Positions 1-5,907 of a stretch of DNA of 10,176 nt are shown piece after piece (position 1 is the stretch's first letter; each line of letters opens with the position of its first letter). The stretch spans positions 1-10,176 of the forward strand of contig CALVXV010000036.1 in the NCBI GenBank assembly GCA_944371685.1, written 5' to 3'. A program made the translations under genes and the position numbers. The notes beneath the pieces were generated by a model that was not told where the DNA came from, searched no databases, and saw only the letters and a list, made by a program, of their open reading frames with translations. Source of the DNA: an uncultured Bacilli bacterium. GTDB taxonomy: Bacteria > Bacillota_I > Bacilli_A > RF39 > UBA660.

Positions 1-13
1 TATAACTATTCGT

Positions 14-19
14 TATACT
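14..19 (+). promoter_or_regulatory. Candidate -10 box of the toxin mRNA promoter
   Basis: TATACT at 14-19 matches TATAAT in five of six positions. It would place the RNA start near 26-27, which is where the long 5'-3' pairing of the predicted mRNA begins. The -35 box would lie left of the window, so the promoter cannot be confirmed here. Confidence 0.4.
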
Positions 20-26
20 TATATGT

Positions 27-56
27 AAGGAATGTTCAATAGTTGGGTGATTGCCA
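27..56 (+). promoter_or_regulatory. 5' arm of a long-range fold-back in the toxin mRNA, with SD-masking hairpin next to it
   Basis: Bases 27-40 can pair with 249-262 without interruption (14 pairs, two of them G-U). Bases 42-49 pair with 233-240 and 51-56 with 227-232, with A50 bulged. A local hairpin, 57-64 with 69-76 around a TTTT loop, follows directly and covers the left part of the SD. The predicted mRNA would thus be closed end to end with a partly hidden ribosome site. In the hok family such folding keeps full-length mRNA silent; applying that here is inference. Confidence 0.6.
30..56 (+). repeat. Direct-repeat pair shared by the toxin leader and its 3' UTR (first copies)
   Basis: GAATGTTC at 30-37 recurs exactly at 252-259. 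GGTGATTGCCA at 46-56 recurs as GGTGATAACCA at 207-217 (9 of 11 bases). The order is swapped between the two sites. The second copies lie in the region copied by the minus-strand RNA, so that RNA is also complementary to the toxin leader. The Fst/par loci use repeats in this way; here the role is inferred. Confidence 0.5.
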
Positions 57-86
57 CTTTTCTTTTTTAAGAAAGGGGGCGATATG

Positions 87-170
87 ATGAACAAGAAAGA
101 TTTTTTAATTTTATCTTTAGTAATTATTATCTTCCTTTTATTATTAATACTATTAGTAGTACTGATATAA
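87..170 (+). CDS. Putative type I toxin: 27-residue hydrophobic membrane peptide
   Basis: The peptide starts MNKKDF and then runs about 21 residues of Leu, Ile, Val and Phe with one Ser, ending without a charged tail. It should form one transmembrane helix with the Lys-rich end inside the cell. A strong SD (GGGGG at 75-79, within AGGGGGCGAT) precedes it. ATG occurs at 84 and 87 in the same frame. I chose 87 because most genes in this window place ATG three bases after the GAT of the SD. It is the only plus-strand gene and is faced by a predicted antisense RNA. Small membrane peptides of this size with an antisense RNA are the hallmark of type I toxins (Fst, TxpA, BsrG). I see no residue-level match to one named family. 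A small regulatory membrane protein is the alternative. Confidence 0.68.
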   Translation: MNKKDFLILSLVIIIFLLLLILLVVLI

Positions 171-212
171 AAGAAAATCACCTAACTCATTAGCTACTAT
201 GATTTAGGTGAT
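169..212 (-). terminator. Intrinsic terminator of the antisense (antitoxin) RNA
   Basis: Read on the minus strand, ATCACCTAA (212-204) pairs perfectly with TTAGGTGAT (185-177) around an 18-base loop. TTTTCTTTT follows, reaching 169. On the plus strand the same hairpin is followed by A-rich sequence, so it should stop only leftward transcription. It ends just beyond the toxin stop codon at 168-170, so the antisense RNA would barely reach the coding region. Confidence 0.72.
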
Positions 213-259
213 AACCATAAAATATATGGCAACATCCAACATAGAAGTATTGAATGTTC
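207..259 (+). repeat. Direct-repeat pair, second copies, in the toxin 3' UTR
   Basis: GGTGATAACCA lies at 207-217 and GAATGTTC at 252-259, in the opposite order to the leader copies at 46-56 and 30-37. GAATGTTC can also pair with its own leader copy through central G-U pairs, so one motif may serve both intramolecular folding and antisense recognition. Confidence 0.5.
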
Positions 260-262
260 CTT
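227..262 (+). promoter_or_regulatory. 3' arm of the toxin mRNA fold-back
   Basis: These bases pair with 27-56 of the same RNA, apart from an eight-base unpaired stretch at 241-248. They also contain both arms of the toxin terminator hairpin, so the two structures exclude each other. The antisense RNA covers this arm completely. Confidence 0.55.
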
Positions 263-270
263 TTTATTAT
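228..270 (+). terminator. Probable terminator of the toxin mRNA
   Basis: GGCAACAT (228-235) pairs with ATGTTCC (254-260) with one bulged C, giving seven pairs, followed by TTTTTATTAT at 261-270. The loop is long (18 bases), so the hairpin is only moderately stable. The mRNA would run from about 27 to 268, so its 3' end falls just after the arm that pairs with its 5' end. Confidence 0.5.
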
Positions 271-294
271 ATGAGATTTCTCTCATCTATATAC

Positions 295-323
295 ATAATA
301 CCACATTTTTAACTTTATGACAA
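295..323 (-). promoter_or_regulatory. Promoter of the antisense RNA
   Basis: On the minus strand, TTGTCA (323-318) and TATTAT (300-295) are separated by exactly 17 bases. Each box differs from the sigma-A consensus at one position. The start would be near 288. It is the best -35/-10 pair in the window, in keeping with an antitoxin RNA made in excess. It lies in the gap after miaA, so it is not the promoter of any protein gene. Confidence 0.7.
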
Positions 324-339
324 GAAATGATAAACACTT

Positions 340-359
340 AAAAAAGCAAAATTACTTTG
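340..359 (-). terminator. Weak terminator-like signal after miaA
   Basis: Minus-strand CAAA (359-356) can pair with TTTG (350-347) around the miaA stop codon, followed by C and six T (345-340). Four pairs make a poor hairpin. Leftward read-through from the ruvA-miaA unit into the antisense RNA is therefore plausible. Confidence 0.3.
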
Positions 360-1230
360 GCATTTTTTCTTTAATATAATCTAAAACTTCATTTTCTGTT
401 TTACTAAAATCATCATAATTAGTCTCGAACCACTTAAGATTCATTTGACCTCTAAACCAAGTATACTGCCTTTTCGCATATTTTCTACTTTTACTTTTAA
501 TAAGGTCTATCGCATCTTCTAAACTAATTTTACCATCAAAATAATCAAATAATTCTTTAGGTCCAATCGGTGTCATCACCGCTTTACTTCTAATACCTAA
601 ATCATATACTTCTTTAGCCTCATTAACCAAACCTTCTTCAACCATCTTATCAACTCTTTTATTAATCTTATAATAAAGAATATCTCTATCAGTCGTTAAG
701 CCAATAAACAAAGTATCATAAAGCAAATCAAAATCCTTCTCTTTTTCACTATAAGGTGTACCATTAGCCTTATAATAATTAAGTGCACTTATTACTCTAA
801 CTCTATTATTCAAATGAATATTCGTATTAGGATCAACTTCCAAAAGCATCTTATAAAGCTCATCATTACTTAAACCTTCATAATCATCATTAGCTCTCTC
901 AGGAAATTTATAATCATACAAAACCGCATTAATATAAAGTCCAGTTCCCCCAACCAATATCGGTATTTTCCCACGAGATAAAATATCATCAATTATCCTT
1001 CTTGCATCCTTTTGATAATCAAACACACTATATTCTTCTCTTAAATCTTTCTCATCAAACAAATAATGTTTAATACCTTCAGTATCTTTAACCTTATTAG
1101 TTGCGATATCTAAACCCTTATAAACTTGCGTACTATCAGCATTAATAATCTCTCCATCTAATTTGTGCGCTAAAAACAAACTCAAATCTGTCTTACCAAC
1201 CGCCGTTGGTCCAGTAATAACAATTACCAT
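352..1230 (-). CDS. miaA: tRNA dimethylallyltransferase MiaA
   Basis: MiaA transfers a dimethylallyl group to N6 of A37 in tRNAs reading UNN codons, giving i6A37, which stabilises codon pairing. The 292-residue protein has the family signatures: P-loop GPTAVGKT at residues 7-14, the ADSTQVYK motif at 31-38, VGGTGLY at 93-99 and a C-terminal segment RKYAKRQYTWFR. Its length is slightly below the usual 300 or so but nothing is missing. It is the last gene of the ruvA-ruvB-queA-miaA unit. Its SD (AAGGTGAT) overlaps the queA stop codon and the gap is nine bases, so translational coupling with queA is likely. Its placement next to queA, where tgt usually sits, is uncommon. No plain terminator follows. 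Confidence 0.95.
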   Translation of the reverse strand: MVIVITGPTAVGKTDLSLFLAHKLDGEIINADSTQVYKGLDIATNKVKDTEGIKHYLFDEKDLREEYSVFDYQKDARRIIDDILSRGKIPILVGGTGLYINAVLYDYKFPERANDDYEGLSNDELYKMLLEVDPNTNIHLNNRVRVISALNYYKANGTPYSEKEKDFDLLYDTLFIGLTTDRDILYYKINKRVDKMVEEGLVNEAKEVYDLGIRSKAVMTPIGPKELFDYFDGKISLEDAIDLIKSKSRKYAKRQYTWFRGQMNLKWFETNYDDFSKTENEVLDYIKEKMPK

Positions 1231-1239
1231 ATCATCACC

Positions 1240-2265
1240 TTACTTTATCAGCATACTATCACCAAACGAAAAGAAACGATATTTTTCTTTTATAGCTTCA
1301 TTATATGCCTTCATAATATTATCTTTACCAGCCAAAGCACTTACAAGCATCACCAAAGTTGACTTTGGCAAATGAAAATTAGTAATCAAATAATCTATAC
1401 CCTTAAACTCATATCCAGGATAAATAAAAATATCCGTCCACCCAGAGCATCCTTTAAACTTGCCATACAAACTTGCAATCGTCTCTAACGTTCTCGTCGA
1501 AGTTGTACCTACACTAATAATCTTATGCCCAGTCTCTTTAGTTTTATTAAGTAAATCAGCCACCTCATCACTCATTATATAATATTCACTATGCATCTTA
1601 TGTTTCGTAACGTCCTCAACATTTACCGGTCTAAAAGTGCCTAAACCAACATGTAAAGTAATATATGCAATATTTACACCTTTAGCTTTAATCTTATCTA
1701 ATAACTCTGCTGTAAAGTGTAATCCAGCTGTCGGTGCCGCCGCACTACCAACATTCTTCGCATAAACCGTTTGATATCTTTCTTTATCATTCAATTTTTC
1801 ATGAATATAAGGAGGAAGTGGCATCTCACCAAGCTCATCTAAAATCTCATATAATATACCTTTATATTGAAGTTCAAATTTTCTAATTCCTTCATCTAAA
1901 ACTTCTGTACACTTAGCCTTCAACTTTCCATCACCAAAAGAAACAATCGTTCCCTCTTTAATTCTTTTAGCTGGTCTTGTCAAACACTCCCATGTATTAT
2001 TACCTTCATCTTTCAAAAGTAAAACTTCAATAACCGCTCCAGTTCCTTCCTTAACTCCGTAAAGTCTAGCTGGCATAACCTTAGTATCATTCAATACTAA
2101 AGTATCACCCTTTTCCATATAATCTATCACATCAGTAAAATGTCTATGACAAATATCTCCTGTTTTCCTATCTAAAACAAGTAACCTTGAAGCATCTCGT
2201 TTAGAAAGTGGCGTTTGCGCAATTAACTCCTCAGGTAAATCAAAATCAAAATCATCAGTTTTCAT
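1240..2265 (-). CDS. queA: S-adenosylmethionine:tRNA ribosyltransferase-isomerase QueA
   Basis: QueA converts the preQ1 base, placed at position 34 of GUN-reading tRNAs by Tgt, into epoxyqueuosine, using the ribosyl part of S-adenosylmethionine. The 341 residues match the family length and carry its conserved blocks: the N-terminal FDLPEELIAQTPL (7-19), SRLLVLDR (26-33), SAAAPTAGLHFT (174-185), HVGLGTFRPV (205-214) and NFHLPKSTL (296-304). The start is set by AAGGTGAT three bases before ATG; the gap to ruvB is 11 bases. The order ruvA-ruvB-queA is common in Firmicutes, but the usual next gene tgt is not here, so the preQ1 insertion step must be encoded elsewhere. Confidence 0.96.
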   Translation of the reverse strand: MKTDDFDFDLPEELIAQTPLSKRDASRLLVLDRKTGDICHRHFTDVIDYMEKGDTLVLNDTKVMPARLYGVKEGTGAVIEVLLLKDEGNNTWECLTRPAKRIKEGTIVSFGDGKLKAKCTEVLDEGIRKFELQYKGILYEILDELGEMPLPPYIHEKLNDKERYQTVYAKNVGSAAAPTAGLHFTAELLDKIKAKGVNIAYITLHVGLGTFRPVNVEDVTKHKMHSEYYIMSDEVADLLNKTKETGHKIISVGTTSTRTLETIASLYGKFKGCSGWTDIFIYPGYEFKGIDYLITNFHLPKSTLVMLVSALAGKDNIMKAYNEAIKEKYRFFSFGDSMLIK

Positions 2266-2276
2266 TATATCACCTT

Positions 2277-3278
2277 CTAAAATAAAGTATCTTGCTTACT
2301 CTTTTTCAAATAACGGTAAGCCTTTTCTGTCACCATTCTGCCCCTGCTTGTTCTTTTCAAAAATCCATTTTGTAATAAATAAGGTTCATATACATCCTCA
2401 ATAGTTGAAGCTTCTTCACCAATACTAGAAGCTAAAGCATCAATTCCTACTGGACCACCATTAAATTTCTCAATAATTGAATTAAGCAAATTATAATCCG
2501 TCGCATCAAGTCCAAAAGCATCTACCTTTAATTTATCTAAAGCCATCTTTGTAATTTCCAAATCAATATTACCATCACCCATAACTAAAGCATAATCACG
2601 AACTCTTTTAAAAAGTCTATTCGCAATTCTCGGTGTTCCTCTACTTCTTTTCGCCAGTTCCATTGCCGCCTCATCAGAAATGGGAGACTTCAAAACCCGA
2701 CTAGTCCTAAGTACAATTTGTTTAAGCTCATCTTCCGTATAAAAATTAAGCCTAGATACAATTCCAAACCTATCACGTAAAGGTCCTGTTAAATCTCCAG
2801 CTCGCGTCGTTGCCCCCACTAAAGTAAAAGGCGGTAAATCAATCGTAATATTCCGGCTTGATGAATCAGAACCCACAATAATATCTAACTTAAAATCCTC
2901 CATCGCCGAATATAAAATTTCCTCAATAAATCTTGGTATTCTGTGAATTTCATCAATAAAAAGTACATCACCAGGTTCTAAAGTAGAAAGTACCGCCGCT
3001 AAATCTCCACTTTTTTCAATAGCCGGACCACTAGTCGTTTTAATATTACTTCCCATTTCATTCGCAATAATATATGCCATTGTCGTCTTACCAAGACCAG
3101 GTGGGCCATATAAAAGCACATGATCTAAAGCCTCACCACGCATCTTAGCCGCCTTCATAAAAATACTCAAATTTTCTTTTAACTCCGACTGACCAATATA
3201 TTCATCAATACTATCCGGCCTAATTGAACTCTCAAAAGAATCTTCAACCGTCTGTTCACCACTAACAAGTCTTGCCAT
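2277..3278 (-). CDS. ruvB: Holliday junction branch-migration ATPase RuvB
   Basis: RuvB forms hexameric rings that pump DNA through the RuvA-bound Holliday junction during recombinational repair. Visible features are Walker A GPPGLGKTT (58-66), Walker B with FIDEIH (107-112), sensor 1 GATTRAG (155-161), the arginine-finger segment GPLRDRFG (165-172), and a C-terminal winged-helix region ending in the typical QNGFLKRTSRGR stretch. At 333 residues it is full length. Its SD, GGAGGTGAT, overlaps the ruvA stop codon with an 11-base gap, so the two subunits are probably made by coupled translation. The shared upstream promoter carries a LexA-like box, as expected for an SOS-inducible ruvAB unit. 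Confidence 0.98.
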   Translation of the reverse strand: MARLVSGEQTVEDSFESSIRPDSIDEYIGQSELKENLSIFMKAAKMRGEALDHVLLYGPPGLGKTTMAYIIANEMGSNIKTTSGPAIEKSGDLAAVLSTLEPGDVLFIDEIHRIPRFIEEILYSAMEDFKLDIIVGSDSSSRNITIDLPPFTLVGATTRAGDLTGPLRDRFGIVSRLNFYTEDELKQIVLRTSRVLKSPISDEAAMELAKRSRGTPRIANRLFKRVRDYALVMGDGNIDLEITKMALDKLKVDAFGLDATDYNLLNSIIEKFNGGPVGIDALASSIGEEASTIEDVYEPYLLQNGFLKRTSRGRMVTEKAYRYLKKSKQDTLF

Positions 3279-3289
3279 CTAATCACCTC

Positions 3290-3841
3290 CTATTTTAAAA
3301 GTAATTTCAAAGCCTCTTTAATCTGCACTTCTATATCTAAAGAACTATCAACTTTTTTCACCACTTTATTAATATCAGCCGCTTTATAACCTAAACTGCG
3401 CAAAGCATCTACTAACTCATCACTAGTTTGAGATGTAACCTCGTCACTCTTAGCAAGCTTACCTTTCAAATCCAAAATAATCTGTCTAGCCACTTTGTCA
3501 CCAATTTTCGGAAACTTCTTTAAATAAAGAATGTTCTCTCTTTCAATCGCATCAATAATTCCCTCTGGTGAACCAGTCGCTAGCATCGGTAATGCCATCT
3601 TACACCCAAGTCCCTTAACTGAAATCAATTTTAAAAATAACTGTTTCTCCTCTAAACTCTTAAAGCCATATAACGTAATTTCATCTTCTCTAACATATTG
3701 ATATAAATAAACTGTATATTCTTTATCTATTTCAAATGAATAAGGACTAGCCGTATAAACTAAATAACCAACCCCATTATTATCAACAATAATATAATCA
3801 CTTTCTATCTCTTTAATAAATCCTTTTATATATGCATACAT
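3290..3841 (-). CDS. ruvA: Holliday junction-binding subunit RuvA
   Basis: RuvA tetramers hold the four-way junction in a square form and load two RuvB motors. The 183-residue protein shows the three usual parts: an N-terminal OB-like domain (about 1-62, starting MYAYIKG), two helix-hairpin-helix DNA-binding motifs (VKGLGCKMAL at 75-84 and FPKIGDKVARQII at 110-122), and a small C-terminal RuvB-contact domain (about 140-183) after a Ser/Thr-rich linker. It is slightly shorter than E. coli RuvA (203). It is the first gene of its unit. The -10 box ends only 17 bases before the ATG, so the leader is about 12 bases and the mRNA starts almost at the AGGTGG SD. Confidence 0.96.
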   Translation of the reverse strand: MYAYIKGFIKEIESDYIIVDNNGVGYLVYTASPYSFEIDKEYTVYLYQYVREDEITLYGFKSLEEKQLFLKLISVKGLGCKMALPMLATGSPEGIIDAIERENILYLKKFPKIGDKVARQIILDLKGKLAKSDEVTSQTSDELVDALRSLGYKAADINKVVKKVDSSLDIEVQIKEALKLLLK

Positions 3842-3858
3842 AACTAACCACCTATCTA

Positions 3859-3887
3859 ATTATAACACGAACACTCGTTTTTTTAAA
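3859..3887 (-). promoter_or_regulatory. Promoter of ruvA-ruvB-queA-miaA
   Basis: On the minus strand, TTTAAA (3887-3882) and a perfect TATAAT (3864-3859) are 17 bases apart. TG one base before the -10 makes it an extended -10 promoter. The start should be near 3852-3853. The -35 overlaps the U tract of the preceding terminator. Confidence 0.75.
3868..3881 (-). promoter_or_regulatory. Candidate LexA (SOS) box in the ruvA promoter spacer
   Basis: The minus-strand sequence AAAACGAGTGTTCG matches the B. subtilis LexA consensus CGAACRNRYGTTYG at 12 of 14 positions, including the AAC and GTTCG cores. It lies wholly between the -35 and -10 boxes, an ideal place for repression. ruvAB is an SOS gene pair in B. 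subtilis and E. coli, which supports the call. Confidence 0.62.
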
Positions 3888-3920
3888 ACAAAAAGCCAAT
3901 CGAATTAAAACTTTCGATTG
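3885..3920 (-). terminator. Terminator of the priA-fmt-membrane protein unit
   Basis: On the minus strand CAATCGAA (3920-3913) pairs perfectly with TTCGATTG (3904-3897) around an eight-base loop, followed by GC, TTTTT, G and TTTT. The loop contains the stop codon of the 102-residue membrane protein gene. Confidence 0.8.
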
Positions 3921-4213
3921 ACAAACTTAGAAAACATAAGACCTAAGAAAATCATATAAACTAAAACATATAAAAACATCACAATATCATTAAAAGTTCC
4001 AAAATCAAATGACTTAAGTATTGCCGGTATACTCTCTGGAATAAAATCAAAAAAACCAAATGCATTATCTTTAACTATATACGTTTTTAAATAAGTCACA
4101 ATTCTTAAAAATATATCAATCATTACAAACGCATACACAAATGCATGAAAATCTTTAAAAAACACAATTATTAATATAAGTAAAATTATAAGTACAATCA
4201 CTGGAATTGTCAT
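3905..4213 (-). CDS. Small uncharacterised membrane protein (102 residues, about three TM helices)
   Basis: I do not recognise this family. It has a very hydrophobic N-terminal helix (about 3-19), a second (about 23-44, with DIFLRIVTYLK) and a third near the C-terminus (about 75-96), followed by the basic tail KFVNRKF. A short loop of about 48-72 is rich in Phe, Asp and Pro. No catalytic motif is visible. Its ATG overlaps the TGA of the 228-residue gene as ATGA and has the strong SD AGGAGGGG, so the two products are probably made together and may form a complex. It is the last gene before the terminator, whose hairpin includes its final codons. A real gene is well supported by SD, overlap and operon position. 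Confidence 0.82.
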   Translation of the reverse strand: MTIPVIVLIILLILIIVFFKDFHAFVYAFVMIDIFLRIVTYLKTYIVKDNAFGFFDFIPESIPAILKSFDFGTFNDIVMFLYVLVYMIFLGLMFSKFVNRKF

Positions 4214-4896
4214 ACTACCCCTCCTATTAAATCATCATAATATTCTGTAAAATTATTTTTATTATCATATATATCTATCGTTAAAATTCCACTATTATTT
4301 AATCCTCTAAAAACATAATAATTACTTAAATCTAACTTATACATATAAGCCCTATTATTTTTTTCATAAACATTTATTATAATATTATAATTATTAGCCA
4401 AACTTAAATCAGCTTCTGTATCATATTCATATAAATTTATAAATCTCGAAAGTGGTACCACATACACCTTCGCCTCGCCATTCATACTGTAAGTTAAATC
4501 ACTAGTTAAATTATTAATTAAATCTGGTGTAATCTTAAGCACATTCAAATCAAAATTAGCCACTAACTGAGCACTTTGATTCAAAATCAAATAAACATTA
4601 GAGCCATTATAATAATAACGATTATTACCATAAATAAATTCTAACTTATCATCATAACTTTCCCCAAAAATAACTCCACTATTATTCGCATAAGTAAACT
4701 TATAATTAGATAAACTTTGTGGCGTATTATCAAAAGAAGATGTTTGCATAGGTTTTGAAGTAACCCGAACAAAAATAACCACTATAGCCAAAAATATAAA
4801 CCAAAAAATAAGTGAAGTAATCGGTCTAAGCTTTGGATCAGCCCGCATTTCCTTAAACTTTTTATAATAAGGATTTTCTTTTATTCTTTTAAACAT
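4210..4896 (-). CDS. Uncharacterised membrane-anchored protein with an extracytoplasmic domain (228 residues)
   Basis: A short basic N-terminus (MFKRIKENPYYKKFKEMR) leads to one transmembrane helix at about 27-46. About 180 residues rich in Asn, Tyr and beta-prone segments follow, including several YxFxY-like and NNRYYYNGS stretches. The positive-inside rule puts this domain outside the cell. There are no Cys residues, no lipobox and no recognisable enzyme motif, so a structural or binding role is likelier than catalysis. It starts one base after the fmt stop codon with a weak SD, suggesting re-initiation from fmt, and it overlaps the following small membrane protein gene by four bases. Function is unknown; a cell-envelope role is inference. 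Confidence 0.82.
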   Translation of the reverse strand: MFKRIKENPYYKKFKEMRADPKLRPITSLIFWFIFLAIVVIFVRVTSKPMQTSSFDNTPQSLSNYKFTYANNSGVIFGESYDDKLEFIYGNNRYYYNGSNVYLILNQSAQLVANFDLNVLKITPDLINNLTSDLTYSMNGEAKVYVVPLSRFINLYEYDTEADLSLANNYNIIINVYEKNNRAYMYKLDLSNYYVFRGLNNSGILTIDIYDNKNNFTEYYDDLIGGVV

Positions 4897-4897
4897 C

Positions 4898-5857
4898 TTA
4901 CTTCAAAATCTTACCCACTAACTGACCATGATAACCATTAATAAAATCAGTAGCTTTCATTTTCTTTTTTCCTTCCATCTGAATCAAAGTAAATACCACT
5001 TCTCCATTACCACACTTAACACCAAAACCATCTGAATAAATAGCCGTAATCTCACCAGGTAAAGCCTTATCATAAATTGTTTCCGTCCTGTAGCACTCCC
5101 ATACCTTCATAATCTTATCATCAAAAATGCAGTAAGCTCCAGGCCATGAGTTTAAACCTCTAACTTGATTAACAATCTTCCTTTTCGTTTTAGTAAAATC
5201 AATCTTTTCATCTTCTCTACTAATATTAAAACCATAAGTAGCTAAAGAATCATCTTGCTTTATACGCCTGCACGTTCCATCTAATATACTAGGAAGTGTT
5301 TCCAATAATAAATCTCTACCTAAAATTGAAAGTTTATCGTGTAAACTAGAAGCCGTATCATCATCAGTAATTTCTATTTCTTTTTGACTAATCATATCAC
5401 CAGTATCCATACCTTCAGCCATATACATAATCGTCACACCAGTTTTCGTATATCCATCAATAATCGCATGATGAATAGGCGCACCACCACGAAGTTTAGG
5501 CAAAAGTGATGCGTGAACATTAATACATCCTTTTTTCGGAATAAGTAATAAATCTAACGGTAATATCTGCCCATATGCACAAGTAATAATTAAATCAGGC
5601 TCAAGCATATTAATCTCTTGCAAAGCCTCTTTAATCTTATTTGGCTGTAAACATAAAATATTATGTTTTAACGCCACTTCTTTCACCGGTGAACATTTAA
5701 CTAAAGCACCTCTACCAACCGGTCTATCAGGTTGTGTCACAATTGCTCTTATTTTATATTTACTAATTAACCCTTCTAAAACCGGCACACTAAACTCTGG
5801 CGTTCCCATAAAAATAATGACCGGATCTTTTTTTATCTTTATATCCTCAAAATTCAT
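4898..5857 (-). CDS. fmt: Methionyl-tRNA formyltransferase Fmt
   Basis: Fmt formylates Met-tRNAfMet using 10-formyltetrahydrofolate, making the initiator tRNA. The 319-residue protein carries the formyltransferase motif GCINVHASLLPKLRGGAPI (about 110-128). Catalytic residues are N113, H115 and D151 (in MDTGDM), equivalent to N108, H110 and D144-146 of E. coli. The FMGTPEFSVPVL block (16-27) and a C-terminal OB-like domain from about 205 are also present. A ten-residue lysine-rich N-terminal extension precedes the usual start, but the SD AAGGTGAT sits correctly for this ATG. In many Firmicutes def lies just upstream between priA and fmt; here only an 8-codon mini-ORF is found. Confidence 0.96.
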   Translation of the reverse strand: MNFEDIKIKKDPVIIFMGTPEFSVPVLEGLISKYKIRAIVTQPDRPVGRGALVKCSPVKEVALKHNILCLQPNKIKEALQEINMLEPDLIITCAYGQILPLDLLLIPKKGCINVHASLLPKLRGGAPIHHAIIDGYTKTGVTIMYMAEGMDTGDMISQKEIEITDDDTASSLHDKLSILGRDLLLETLPSILDGTCRRIKQDDSLATYGFNISREDEKIDFTKTKRKIVNQVRGLNSWPGAYCIFDDKIMKVWECYRTETIYDKALPGEITAIYSDGFGVKCGNGEVVFTLIQMEGKKKMKATDFINGYHGQLVGKILK

Positions 5858-5866
5858 ATCATCACC

Positions 5867-5893
5867 TTACCTAATTTTATCACATTTTATCAT
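5867..5893 (-). CDS. Eight-codon mini-ORF between priA and fmt, possible coupling peptide
   Basis: An SD-like GGGTGG (5905-5900) sits six bases before an ATG that opens MIKCDKIR and then TAA. The TAA is part of the fmt SD (TAAGGTGAT), so a ribosome ending here would stop on the fmt start region. The SD of the mini-ORF lies just after the priA stop. It may link priA and fmt translation, or be chance in a 50-base gap. No product function is implied. Confidence 0.35.
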   Translation of the reverse strand: MIKCDKIR

Positions 5894-5907
5894 TTTTAAC
5901 CACCCTA

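Larger units (their letters stand above)
169..288 (-). ncRNA. Predicted antisense antitoxin RNA, about 120 nt
   Basis: It is bounded by a near-consensus minus-strand promoter (start near 288) and a hairpin-U-tract terminator ending near 169. No ORF with an SD is visible inside. Near its 5' end is a 6-bp hairpin (286-281 with 276-271) capped by a GAAA tetraloop, likely a stability element. The RNA is complementary to the whole toxin 3' UTR, including the arm that folds back on the leader. Through the direct repeats it is partly complementary to the leader itself. The layout resembles txpA/ratA and bsrG/SR4, where the antisense overlaps the toxin mRNA 3' end. Boundaries are predicted, not measured. 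Confidence 0.62.

Noticed and set aside
1..60. SOS control of the toxin, as for tisB
   Set aside because: No CGAAC-N4-GTTCG-like site is visible near the leader; GAATGTTC is only half of such a site and is explained by the repeat and pairing pattern.
1163..1375. Plus-strand ORF of 70 codons
   Set aside because: It lies antisense to the miaA start and the queA end, has no SD or recognisable domain, and both minus-strand genes are certain.
4210..4213. UGA as Trp (mycoplasma code) joining the two membrane-protein genes
   Set aside because: The genes are in different frames, the second has its own strong SD, Trp is written UGG throughout, and all other frames run without in-frame UGA.
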